Assembly (NCBI GenBank): GCA_050998615.1
Contig: JBPCQA010000001.1
Coordinates: forward strand, 56,950 to 120,949
Source: JBPCQA01 sp050998615
Lineage (GTDB): Bacteria > Actinomycetota > Actinomycetes > Propionibacteriales > Nocardioidaceae
Reading direction: 5' to 3'
DNA: 64,000 bases
Part shown: positions 33,114 to 42,497 of the stretch, piece by piece
How positions within the stretch are numbered: position 1 is the stretch's first letter
Layout of the letters: each line of letters begins with the position of its first letter
Notes under the pieces: model-generated
What the model was told of the DNA's origin: nothing
Database searches by the model: none
The model's input: the letters and a program-made list of their open reading frames with translations, nothing else
Made by a program: the position numbers and the translations under genes

Positions 33114-34307
33114 ATGGTTGATGACATGGGGTGCACGATTCTTCATGTCGACATGGATGCGTTCTATGCGTCTGTCGCCATCCGGGATCGACCGGAGCTC
33201 CTCGGGCGTCCCGTCATCGTTGGAGGTGGCAGCCGCGGCGTGGTGCTCTCGGCCACCTATGCCGCCCGCGCCTATGGCGTCCACTCGGCGATGCCGATGT
33301 CACGGGCTCGTCGGATGTGCCCGCACGCCGTCGTAGTAACCCCTGACTTCGAGCAGTTCAGCGCCACCTCGAACGCGATCATGGAGACGTTCCGTAGCGT
33401 GACGCCAGTTGTCGAGCCGCTGTCGATGGACGAGGCATTCCTCGACGTGGCCGGTTCGCTGCGGCGGTTCTCTTCACCGGCCGAGATCGGTGACTACCTT
33501 CGGGCTCGCATCACAGATGAGCAGCGGATCACCTGTTCGGTCGGGGTGGCGGCGACCACCCAGCTGGCCAAGCTCGCCTCACAGCGCGCCAAACCCGACG
33601 GCCTGATCGTCGTGCCCAAGGCTGCTGTCACAGCGTTCTTGCATCCGCTGGACGTCGAGGAGCTGTGGGGGGTAGGTGAAGTTACCGCATCGCAGCTGCA
33701 TCGGCTCGGACTCCGCACTGTCGGCGACCTGGCGCACACCCCCAAGGCCACCTTGCAGCGGGCCCTAGGGGGCTCGCTGGGTGCGCGCTTGCACACGCTG
33801 GCCTGGGGTGGAAACGACCGCCAGGTGAAAGCACGCCGCGGATCTGACGAACCAGAGCACAGCATCGGGTCGGATGAGACGTTTGGGCGTGACATCGACG
33901 ACCCGGTCACGGTGCTGAGAGAGTTGTTGCGGCTGTCCACCAAGGTGGCGACGCGGATGCGAGCCGCCAAAGTGTGTGGCCGAACCATCACGATCAAGGT
34001 CCGGTTCGCTGATTTCACCACGATCACCCGCTCCAGGACGCTGCCAGATCCCACCAATCTCACCCCCGAGATCTATGCGACAGCCGGTGGCCTCTTCGCG
34101 GCCATGCGGCTAGAGCGAGCACGTATTCGCCTGGTGGGCGTCCGTGTCGAAGGCCTGCTCGAGTCAGCCAAGGCGACCCGCCAGCTCAGCTTGGGGCAAC
34201 GAGACCACGGCTGGGAAGACGCCGAGAAGGCCGTCGACGACGCAGTCACCAGGTTCGGCAGGTCAGCAGTGCAGCCAGCGGCCCTGATCCAGATACCACG
34301 TCCTTGA
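33114..34307 (+). CDS. dinB: DNA polymerase IV (Y family)
   Basis: A 397-residue translesion polymerase. Catalytic residues are intact: Asp in HVDMDAFYASVA and the Asp-Glu pair in LSMDEAFLDVAG. The thumb has LWGVGEVTASQLHRLGL (HhH), and the little-finger domain follows. TRQLSLGQ near the C-terminus resembles a beta-clamp-binding motif. ImuB proteins lack the active-site acidic residues, so this is a true polymerase and not ImuB. The start is ATG 33114; a TTG at 33108 overlaps the upstream stop. Confidence 0.92.
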   Translation: MVDDMGCTILHVDMDAFYASVAIRDRPELLGRPVIVGGGSRGVVLSATYAARAYGVHSAMPMSRARRMCPHAVVVTPDFEQFSATSNAIMETFRSVTPVVEPLSMDEAFLDVAGSLRRFSSPAEIGDYLRARITDEQRITCSVGVAATTQLAKLASQRAKPDGLIVVPKAAVTAFLHPLDVEELWGVGEVTASQLHRLGLRTVGDLAHTPKATLQRALGGSLGARLHTLAWGGNDRQVKARRGSDEPEHSIGSDETFGRDIDDPVTVLRELLRLSTKVATRMRAAKVCGRTITIKVRFADFTTITRSRTLPDPTNLTPEIYATAGGLFAAMRLERARIRLVGVRVEGLLESAKATRQLSLGQRDHGWEDAEKAVDDAVTRFGRSAVQPAALIQIPRP

Positions 34308-34537
34308 GCCGCCGGCAAGTTCCGAGGCTGAGCTCGTCCTGGCCGGTAGAGCGTGTCGACTGGGCGCAGCGACGAGCCAGTCCCCTACGGCACAAGCCGA
34401 ACGCTGGCCGACAGTGGTTGAAGCCGACGTCCTGCACGGTTTCCTCACCAATTTTCTCGGCTGGGTTTCGGAGTCCCGGTTGCGGGCATAAACTAAGGAG
34501 AACAATCCGACACAACCCTCGTCGGCTGGAGGACATG

Positions 34538-34933
34538 GTGCCGCTCTCAGAAGAAGAGCAGCGTCTGCTGGAGCAGATGGAAGAGGCGCTCGCGGCTGAA
34601 GACCCCAAGTTCGTCTCCGCGCTAAGAGGTGCGTCTTCACGCCGCCGACGTATGCACCTCATGATCTTCGCCATCGTGGGTTTCGTCTTGGGCATCTGCA
34701 TCCTGATGGCAGGGGCGATCAAGATGCTCACGCTGGTGGCAGTAGGTGGCTTCGTGGTCATGTTGGGCTGCGCGTACGTCGCACTGAATCAGTGGCGTCG
34801 GATGCGGCAACCGGACCTGCCAGACAACGTGCGCCCGATCGGAAAGGCGAAGAAACACCACTCCCCGGCAAAACCCGCTGGCTTCATGAACAAAATGGAA
34901 GACCGCTGGCGCCGTCGTCGCGACGGATACTGA
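34538..34933 (+). CDS. DUF3040 membrane protein
   Basis: A 131-residue actinobacterial protein. The N-terminus PLSEEEQRLLEQMEEAL is the DUF3040 signature. Two membrane segments follow (LMIFAIVGFVLGICILMAG and LTLVAVGGFVVMLGCAYVAL), then a basic tail (KMEDRWRRRRDGY). GTG 34538 is chosen because GGAGG lies five nt upstream and the family begins M-PLSE; ATG 34535 is only two nt from the same site. The family usually sits just upstream of the dcw cluster. Function is unknown. TAAACT at about 34493 may be its -10. Confidence 0.85.
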   Translation: MPLSEEEQRLLEQMEEALAAEDPKFVSALRGASSRRRRMHLMIFAIVGFVLGICILMAGAIKMLTLVAVGGFVVMLGCAYVALNQWRRMRQPDLPDNVRPIGKAKKHHSPAKPAGFMNKMEDRWRRRRDGY

Positions 34934-34951
34934 TCAGCTCGACCGGCTGGC

Positions 34952-37273
34952 TCAGCTCGACCGGCTGGTCGACGACCTGGGTCGTCTCGACGAGATCTTG
35001 TCCAGTCCCGCGCGGATCTCCGGAATCAGCGAAGCCGGCCACACTATGGCCCTGATCCGTCGGGGCCAGTCGACCCCGCACGAGATCATTGCCATCACTT
35101 CCTGCGCGTCGGCGGCCGGCGTGGCTTGAGCGAGCGGCGCGATGGCGTAGCGCGAACGTTCGACACTGTCTGCCAGCCGCCGCAATGCCGCAAGCCCACG
35201 CTGGTCGCCACCCAACAAAGGCCCGACGGCCTTTTCGCGTGCCCGTGGAGTCAGGGAACCCGACCATGGCAGATGCAGGTCACGCAGATGGTCTCTCAAC
35301 TCCAACCAGGCGGATTCGGCAGCGCCAGACCCGGACTTGTCGACCGGCCGGGTCAGCCGTGATCGACGTACGCCGACGCGCGCCAACGCCGGCAACAAAG
35401 CCACGATCAGCAGCCCAACCAGCACCAGCCAGAGCTTTGACGGCGGCCCTCCGGAGGATGATCCCGAGCCCGCGTGTGCCTGCGTCAGCGTCTTGGTCGC
35501 ATTCAGTTCATTTGGCAGCCGCCCCTGAACGCCCGGGGCAGACGTCTTGGTAACCCCCGGGATCTTGGCGCTCCCCGGAAGTGGCTGGATCGGCGCGTAC
35601 CCCGGTGCACCTGCGCCCACCCCGGGGGTCGGCTCGAACCGGACCCATCCCACGCCCTGGAAGTACAACTCCGGCCAGGAGTGGGCATCGTGGGACGTGA
35701 AGACGTACCCATCCGAGGCCTGGCGAGGATGCAAGAAACCGACCACGATGCGTGACGGAATCCCGACCGTACGAGCCATCATCGCCATGGTCGCGGCGAA
35801 TTGCTGACAAAAACCGCGCCGCTGATCCAGGAATTGAACCATCGCGCCGTAGCCGTAGCCGTAGCCAACCGAGACGTCGTAACTGAACAGTTGACTGTCG
35901 CGGAAAAAGCTCTGCAGCAGCACCGCACGCTGGTAGTCCGAGGTGGCGCTTGCCGTCACGGCGCGAGCAGTCTTGGTGACGATCGCGGGAACGCCGCTGG
36001 GCACTGTGCCGTAGGTGCTCATGATGTCGCTGGGCGGCCGGCCGGCGGAGGCGAGCTGTTGCTCGGTCGGCTCGACCGAGGAGAACACGGTGGTGTAACT
36101 GTCGAGAGCTACCGGCGCCGACCCGTCTGTCGACGTGACCGTCTGATCACGAGGCACGAAGTTCCAGCCGGGGCCAACCGAGACCGAACTCAAGTCGAAG
36201 GGTACCGGCAGCCAGGTGCTGTCTCGCGGGAAGTCCGGCAGCGGGCTGATCGTCAGGGAGTGCGGGGTGCTGGCGACTTCTTGCGACAAACCGGTGGGTG
36301 CCGGCAGCGGGGCGGGAAGCGGCACGGTCTGCGCCAGGTCGACTGGCTGAGCCCGCCAGCCGTCGGGACCGGGTTGGTCCAACACGGCCATCCGCAGATA
36401 CTCCGGCGGCACATCGCTTCTCACCGAGAGGAGATCGACGGACTGGGTGCGGCGAAGACTTTCAGCCAGAGTCACCATGGGGTCCGCGAACGTCAACGAG
36501 CCGCCTCCGGGGCCGATCCCGGACCCGCCATTGCCGAACAGGCGGGCCTGGAAGCCGGGAATCAGCAACGGCACGATGACAGCGGTCGCCAGCGCGAAAA
36601 ACGAAATCCGCCGGCCCGCGCTGGCCAGTCCGGACGTATCAATGGCCTCGGAGCGAGCCCGCGGTGTGCCCGCCGCGATCAACCGTCCCCAGTGACCAAG
36701 GCGCTCCCGTTCGCTCACCATCAACAATGCGATGTAGCCCACCGCGCCGGGGATGAAGTAGATCACCGAAAGGCCCTGTGGCAATGCCGCCACCGGCACC
36801 ACGTAAAGGGTCAGCAGCGGCAAACCGGCCAAGGAGACGCGCGACAACGCTACCGCGATGAAGTCGACGAGGGCCGCGACCACCGCGATGAAGAACACGA
36901 CCACCATCACGAGCCCCGGGCTGTGCGGAACCGGCGCGGCGTACTTGTTCGCCACGTCAAAGCCGCTGGTCACCAGCTCACGCACCGACCTGAACGTCGA
37001 CGGTGTCGGGATTAACCCGTATCGCGTGTGCCCGCCAAAGCTGACCGCGAGCGTCTCGATCACGACGAGCAGTTGCACAAGCAGTACGGCGACCGAGGGC
37101 ACCCGCAACTGTCGCAACAACATGCCGACCGCGAAGACAGCGGCGCTGGCCAGGATGCCGAAGACCAGGAAGCGCTTGTCGCTGAGGGCAGGAAAAAAGC
37201 TCCACGACATCGCGACCGTGGCAAGCCAGCCGAAGACGGCAACTCGGTGTTGCTCTGCGAGAGTCATCGTCAC
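34952..37273 (-). CDS. Transglutaminase-like membrane protein (TgpA/DUF3488 type)
   Basis: A 773-residue protein. The N-terminal third has about six to seven hydrophobic segments (DUF3488/TgpA_N). The extracytosolic transglutaminase core shows RRGFCQQFAATMAMMART (catalytic Cys), TSHDAHSWPELYF (catalytic His) and GWVRFEPTPG. One more helix (LWLVLVGLLIVALLPAL) and a cytosolic DUF4129-like tail with RDHLRDLHLPW follow. GTG 37273 lies nine nt after GGAGGG and forms GTGA with the upstream stop. It is co-encoded with DUF58 and MoxR, a conserved actinobacterial trio of unknown pathway. Confidence 0.87.
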   Translation of the reverse strand: MTMTLAEQHRVAVFGWLATVAMSWSFFPALSDKRFLVFGILASAAVFAVGMLLRQLRVPSVAVLLVQLLVVIETLAVSFGGHTRYGLIPTPSTFRSVRELVTSGFDVANKYAAPVPHSPGLVMVVVFFIAVVAALVDFIAVALSRVSLAGLPLLTLYVVPVAALPQGLSVIYFIPGAVGYIALLMVSERERLGHWGRLIAAGTPRARSEAIDTSGLASAGRRISFFALATAVIVPLLIPGFQARLFGNGGSGIGPGGGSLTFADPMVTLAESLRRTQSVDLLSVRSDVPPEYLRMAVLDQPGPDGWRAQPVDLAQTVPLPAPLPAPTGLSQEVASTPHSLTISPLPDFPRDSTWLPVPFDLSSVSVGPGWNFVPRDQTVTSTDGSAPVALDSYTTVFSSVEPTEQQLASAGRPPSDIMSTYGTVPSGVPAIVTKTARAVTASATSDYQRAVLLQSFFRDSQLFSYDVSVGYGYGYGAMVQFLDQRRGFCQQFAATMAMMARTVGIPSRIVVGFLHPRQASDGYVFTSHDAHSWPELYFQGVGWVRFEPTPGVGAGAPGYAPIQPLPGSAKIPGVTKTSAPGVQGRLPNELNATKTLTQAHAGSGSSSGGPPSKLWLVLVGLLIVALLPALARVGVRRSRLTRPVDKSGSGAAESAWLELRDHLRDLHLPWSGSLTPRAREKAVGPLLGGDQRGLAALRRLADSVERSRYAIAPLAQATPAADAQEVMAMISCGVDWPRRIRAIVWPASLIPEIRAGLDKISSRRPRSSTSRSS

Positions 37274-38580
37274 GCCGCCGGTCCCTCCTCGGCATCGCGC
37301 GCCGAAACGTGGAAACCGCGTCGACCCGGGGCGCCGTTGGCCACCTCGCGCCAGACATCTGCCAACCGGTCGTTCGGGGCTGCTACGGCGACAGACCAAC
37401 CGCTGCGACGCAAAAGCATCGCTTGATTTTCCGCCGGTGTGAAAACCGAGCTGGCCGAGCTGACATGCTGCCCCCACGCCGCGACGTCGAGCAAGATCGC
37501 CAGAGCCCGAGTGGAGCCGGCTCTTAGACCCGCCATGCCGGCCACGTCGCTGGGGTGGATGCCGCCCAAGATCGCGATGACCAGACCGGTTCGGCCTTGG
37601 TCGGGCGGATCCGCCGTGATCTCCTTGTATCTGCCCGATGACACGACCGCCAAGGATTCCAACAACAACTCGATCTCGGCGGCTCCGCTGACCCCGCGGT
37701 CATGCCACGTCGTCTCGCTCCCCGTCATGCCGCCGGTGATCATGCGGATCACGAACCCTTGATCCGACAAATGCACGGCGATCGAGGCAGTCGCCGCGAC
37801 GGCGTACTCGAATGACGACGTCGGACCGGTGCCACGGTGCGCGATAGCCCGAGTGTCGAGCAGCACGGTGGCTCGGCTTTGGTGCGGCTGCTCCTCTCGT
37901 CGCACCATCAGCTCGTCTGTCCGCGCGGTGGAGCCCCAATGAATACGGCGCAGGTCGTCACCAAGGCGGTATTCGCGGACCGTGACATCCTCGGTCCCGG
38001 CGGCGGCGAAGGCGCGCGGTCGGTTGTCGCCGGTGCCAGACCAGTCACCGGACAGACTTGCCCTGGGTAGTTGGTGGATCTGCGGCGTCACGATCAGCGT
38101 GGCCCGGGAGGTAAATGCGCGGCTCAGCTCGACGAAACCAAACGGGTCGCTCAGTCGCACGGTCAGCGGCCCGATGGCATACCGCCCGCGGACCTCCGAT
38201 CGGACTGTGTACTGGATCTCCCGATGCCACTTGGGCCGCAACTGCTCCACCACGAAGCGTGGCCGGCTGCCGAGCACGTACGGGACCTGGTCCTCGAGCA
38301 GCATCAAGCCTGTTGGGGCGCGTCCAGGATTTTCCAGTCGCAACGAGACCGTGGCGTTCCGGCCTGCCTGAACACGTCCCGGCGAGAGCTCCCGGGAGCT
38401 GGCCAGCAGATAACGAGAGCGGTTCGCGACGATCGCGGTGATGATCGGCAACGCGACGAGCAGCAGGCCCACCCGCAACAGATCTTTTTGTCCCAGAATC
38501 AACGCGGCGACACAGCAGGTGATCCCTGCGGACAAGAAGGCGCGCCCACGAGTCGTCAGCGTCGACAAAACCGAGCGCAT
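37270..38580 (-). CDS. DUF58 (von Willebrand-like) membrane protein
   Basis: A 436-residue protein with two N-terminal helices (AFLSAGITCCVAALILG, LLLVALPIITAIVAN), a beta-rich middle and the DUF58 motif REYRLGDDLRRIHWGSTAR. A vWA-like stretch (ATVLLDTRAIAH) follows. DUF58 proteins are encoded with MoxR ATPases and are thought to be their chaperoning or assembly partners. The start lies nine nt after the moxR stop, and the end is coupled to the transglutaminase gene. Confidence 0.87.
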   Translation of the reverse strand: MRSVLSTLTTRGRAFLSAGITCCVAALILGQKDLLRVGLLLVALPIITAIVANRSRYLLASSRELSPGRVQAGRNATVSLRLENPGRAPTGLMLLEDQVPYVLGSRPRFVVEQLRPKWHREIQYTVRSEVRGRYAIGPLTVRLSDPFGFVELSRAFTSRATLIVTPQIHQLPRASLSGDWSGTGDNRPRAFAAAGTEDVTVREYRLGDDLRRIHWGSTARTDELMVRREEQPHQSRATVLLDTRAIAHRGTGPTSSFEYAVAATASIAVHLSDQGFVIRMITGGMTGSETTWHDRGVSGAAEIELLLESLAVVSSGRYKEITADPPDQGRTGLVIAILGGIHPSDVAGMAGLRAGSTRALAILLDVAAWGQHVSSASSVFTPAENQAMLLRRSGWSVAVAAPNDRLADVWREVANGAPGRRGFHVSARDAEEGPAA

Positions 38581-38589
38581 CAGAGCAGC

Positions 38590-39561
<972 letters not shown>

Positions 39562-39978
39562 TGCTGCCCCTTGCCGATCTGCCGTGTACAGCCATGTCGT
39601 CGAAGCCCAAGGGCCGGGGATGATTGTGGCAACTGCACTCCACGAGCGCGACGTCACCACGATAACGATGTGGTGACGGAAACTGAGCGCCTGCAGCTCG
39701 AGCGGCCGGTCAACCCCGGTTCGTGACCGGGAAAACACCTTCGCTCAGCCTACGCCAATCTTCACCGCGCGCTGTCGAACTCCGCGGAACCGCCCGGCAA
39801 TCGCGGATGATCTCGCTTCGGCGCCGACCGGTGGATGGAGACGCTCTCCTCAACCACCGTAGCGGGGGGCGAGCCGTCTTCACGGCGGGTGCAAAGACCG
39901 AGGAAACGCTGTGCGTCTGGTAGCACAATGGGGGGAAGTGGGGTATGGTGGAGCGCAGTGGAGGAGGGAGATGGGCCG
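39562..39978. other. 417-bp divergent control region between moxR and mraZ
   Basis: No gene is visible. The right end contains the MraZ operator, a -10 hexamer TATGGT (39944-39949) inside it, and the mraZ ribosome binding site. The left two thirds show no motif I recognise but must hold the moxR promoter. Confidence 0.6.
39929..39963 (+). promoter_or_regulatory. MraZ operator: four TGGGG/TGGAG repeats at 10-bp period
   Basis: TGGGG, TGGGG, TGGAG and TGGAG start at 39929, 39939, 39949 and 39959, each separated by five bases. MraZ is known to bind direct TGGGN repeats with five-base spacers upstream of its own operon. The candidate -10 TATGGT lies between the second and third repeats, so binding would block RNA polymerase. 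Confidence 0.8.
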
Positions 39979-40419
39979 GTGTTCTTGGGTACGTACACCC
40001 CGCGCCTCGATGACAAGGCCAGGCTCTTTCTTCCCGCGAAGTTCCGAGACGAGTTGTCGGAGGGTCTGGTGCTGACACGAGGGCAAGAGCGGTGCATCTT
40101 CGTCTGGCCGAGTGCCGGCTTCGAAGCGTTCGCCAGGGAGCTGCAAGCCAGGCCGGTGACCGACAAGGCGGCGCGCAGTTACGCGCGCATGTTGGCGGCC
40201 GGGGCTTCCGATCAGATGCCCGACAAGCAGGGGCGGGTCACCTTGCCCCAAATGCTGCGCGACTACGCCAGCCTGCGCCGCGACTGCGTGGTCATCGGCG
40301 CCTTCAATCGCGTCGAGATCTGGGACGCCGACACCTGGAACACCTACAGCGCCGATCAGGAGTCGGCCTTCGCCGATTGGTCGGAGGAGGTGCTGCCCAC
40401 CACGAACGTCACCTCCTGA
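39979..40419 (+). CDS. mraZ: Transcriptional regulator MraZ
   Basis: A 146-residue AbrB-fold regulator of the dcw operon. Two MraZ repeats are visible: TPRLDDKARLFLPAKFRDEL near the N-terminus and SDQMPDKQGRVTLPQMLRDY in the second half, both with the D-K-x-R-x-x-L/x-P pattern. GTG 39979 follows GGAGGAGGGA at nine nt and matches the family start FLGTYTPRLD. It is first in the cluster and lies behind its own operator. Confidence 0.93.
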   Translation: MFLGTYTPRLDDKARLFLPAKFRDELSEGLVLTRGQERCIFVWPSAGFEAFARELQARPVTDKAARSYARMLAAGASDQMPDKQGRVTLPQMLRDYASLRRDCVVIGAFNRVEIWDADTWNTYSADQESAFADWSEEVLPTTNVTS

Positions 40420-40570
40420 CCGAGCAATCTCCCAGCAAAGCCAACCGCAGACGACGGCGTCGTACGCCTAGGTCTCCGAACCGCCTCTTCGCACCTTCTG
40501 ACACACCTTCCCCGGTGCCAGACGGAGCTCCGCGAAGAAGCGGGCGGGGTCCTGGGCAGGCGAAGAGCCG

Positions 40571-40792
40571 ATGGCAGTAATCCGCGAACATCGCCCCCGC
40601 TGGGCGATGCACCACGTCGAAGGGTCGAACATGTTGAACTGGGGAGTCATCACCGATTCCACCGACACTGACAGGCCGGTACGTCGGGTCCGCGACGAGG
40701 TCAAAGACGGCGTGGGGGTCATCGTCGCGTCGGCATTCGTCTCGATCTCGATCGCGGTGCTGGTCCTGCTGATCATGAAGCTGGCTGGCTGA
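40571..40792 (+). CDS. Small single-pass membrane protein between mraZ and rsmH
   Basis: A reading frame of 73 codons ending in one hydrophobic helix (GVIVASAFVSISIAVLVLLI). A charged stretch precedes it (DTDRPVRRVRDEVKDG). An inner ATG at 40631 behind GAAGGG would give a 53-residue version that keeps the helix. The stop lies two nt before the rsmH start, so coupling is likely. I do not recognise the family. It is not FtsL, which is encoded after rsmH. Confidence 0.5.
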   Translation: MAVIREHRPRWAMHHVEGSNMLNWGVITDSTDTDRPVRRVRDEVKDGVGVIVASAFVSISIAVLVLLIMKLAG

Positions 40793-40794
40793 GC

Positions 40795-41757
40795 ATGATG
40801 AGCGGTCCTGGCGGCGGCCACTTGCCGGTGTTGCTCGATCGGGTTGTCGCCCTGGTCGCACCCGCGCTGGCCGGCCACGGCTCGGTGCTCGTCGACGCCA
40901 CCTTGGGTCTTGGTGGTCACTGTGCGGCGATCTTGACCAGCTGCCCCCACGCCCGCGCGGTGGGGCTCGACCGCGATCGCGACGCCTTGGAGTTGGCTGA
41001 AAAAGGGCTCGCCCGCTTTGCCGATCGCGTTACATTCGTGCACGCGGTGTACGACGAGATCCCGCGGGTGCTGACCGAGCTCGGCATCTCACGCGTCCGG
41101 GGGGTGCTGTTCGACCTCGGCGTGTCGTCGATGCAGCTTGACCAAGGCGCCCGCGGCTTCGCCTATTCGCACGACGTTCCCCTCGACATGCGCATGGATC
41201 GCACGCAGGGAGTCACCGCCGCAGATGTCTTGAACACCTACTCGTCGTCGGCGCTGGTCCGGTTGCTGAGCCGGTACGGCGAGGAGAGGTTCGCTGGCCG
41301 GATCGCCGCCTCCATCGTGCGCGAACGCGGCAAGAGACCGTTCGACACCAGCGCCCGACTGGTCGACCTGATTCGCGACTCGATTCCGGCTGCCGCTCGC
41401 CGCACCGGAGGGAATCCGGCCAAGCGCACGTTTCAAGCCTTGCGCATCGAGGTCAACGACGAGCTTGCCTGCCTAGAGCGCGCGTTGCCAGCCGGGATCG
41501 AAGCGTTGGCCATGGGTGGGCGGATCGTGGTGCTGTCCTACCACTCACTGGAGGACCGAATCACCAAGAACGCATTGAACCCGCTGTCGAAATCGACCGC
41601 TCCGATCGACCTGCCGGTCGTGCCCGCCGGGCACGACCCCGAGCTCAGACTGCTCACCAAGGGAGCCGAGATGGCCACTGCTGAAGACATCACACAGAAC
41701 CCACGCGCGGCCTCGGTACGGGTGCGTGCGGCGGAACGGATCCGGGAGGCCGCGTGA
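40795..41757 (+). CDS. rsmH: 16S rRNA (cytosine-1402-N4) methyltransferase RsmH
   Basis: A 320-residue SAM enzyme (MraW). HLPVLLDRVVALVAP is the family start, LVDATLGLGGHCAAIL is motif I, GVLFDLGVSSMQLDQGARGF is the signature block, and RTFQALRIEVNDEL and VVLSYHSLEDRITK close the fold. It methylates C1402 of 16S rRNA in the decoding centre. Its stop overlaps the ftsL-like start (GTGA). Confidence 0.95.
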   Translation: MMSGPGGGHLPVLLDRVVALVAPALAGHGSVLVDATLGLGGHCAAILTSCPHARAVGLDRDRDALELAEKGLARFADRVTFVHAVYDEIPRVLTELGISRVRGVLFDLGVSSMQLDQGARGFAYSHDVPLDMRMDRTQGVTAADVLNTYSSSALVRLLSRYGEERFAGRIAASIVRERGKRPFDTSARLVDLIRDSIPAAARRTGGNPAKRTFQALRIEVNDELACLERALPAGIEALAMGGRIVVLSYHSLEDRITKNALNPLSKSTAPIDLPVVPAGHDPELRLLTKGAEMATAEDITQNPRAASVRVRAAERIREAA

Positions 41758-42431
41758 GCGCGTTCATGACCCAGGCACGGGCGCGCGCCTTGCGCCCCAC
41801 AGTCAGTCTGCCCCGACCTCGACTCACGATCGTCCCCAAGATCGCGGCTCGCGCGCCTCGGGTGCCCTTCGTGGTGCTGGTGGTGAGCATATTGGCGGCC
41901 GGGCTCATCGGGCTGTTGCTCGTCAACACGGCCTTGCAGCGCGGCGCCTTCCGCGTTTCGGCGCTGCAAAGCCAAGCCGACGGCCTGACACTTCAACAGC
42001 AGAGCCTCGAGGTAGAGGTAGCGCAACTCCAACAGCCGGGACACCTAGCCTCGGCTGCCGTTCGCCTCGGCATGGTGCAAGACAACAGTCCCGCGTTCCT
42101 TTCGCTGGCGACCGGCAAGGTCATCGGAGTCCCCGCACCGGGAGTTGCGGGCAACACGGTAAATCTCGGGATGCCGCCGACCTCGGCGCTGGATCATCTC
42201 AGCAAGGTGCCGCCGGTCACCGGGGGGCAGGCAAATGGGCAGAGCACCGGCGTGGTCACCCATCGAGCCATCCGGCCCGCCACACCAGGCACGGCGCAAA
42301 AGAACGGGACAAACCAGCGCGACACTCATCGCACGTCCCGACGCACGCCGGCGCGGACCGGTAGAACTGTCCCAAGTCCTAATGGCGGCCAGCAGCACAC
42401 TAGCCCGAAGAGACACCCACCCACCCACTGA
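41754..42431 (+). CDS. FtsL-like bitopic division protein (Rv2164c position)
   Basis: A 225-residue protein. It has a basic cytosolic N-terminus, one helix (PFVVLVVSILAAGLIGLLLV), a short coiled coil (ALQSQADGLTLQQQSLEVEVAQL) and the LGMV motif common to FtsL/DivIC-type proteins. The C-terminal half is a Thr/Arg/Pro-rich low-complexity tail. Position between rsmH and ftsI, topology and coiled coil all fit FtsL. GTG 41754 overlaps the rsmH stop. Confidence 0.75.
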   Translation: MSAFMTQARARALRPTVSLPRPRLTIVPKIAARAPRVPFVVLVVSILAAGLIGLLLVNTALQRGAFRVSALQSQADGLTLQQQSLEVEVAQLQQPGHLASAAVRLGMVQDNSPAFLSLATGKVIGVPAPGVAGNTVNLGMPPTSALDHLSKVPPVTGGQANGQSTGVVTHRAIRPATPGTAQKNGTNQRDTHRTSRRTPARTGRTVPSPNGGQQHTSPKRHPPTH

Positions 42432-42497
42432 CATAGCCCACGACTGACCATGGGCGGTCACAAGTCACGACCCCTATTCGGGCCCTGAGGAGCATCG

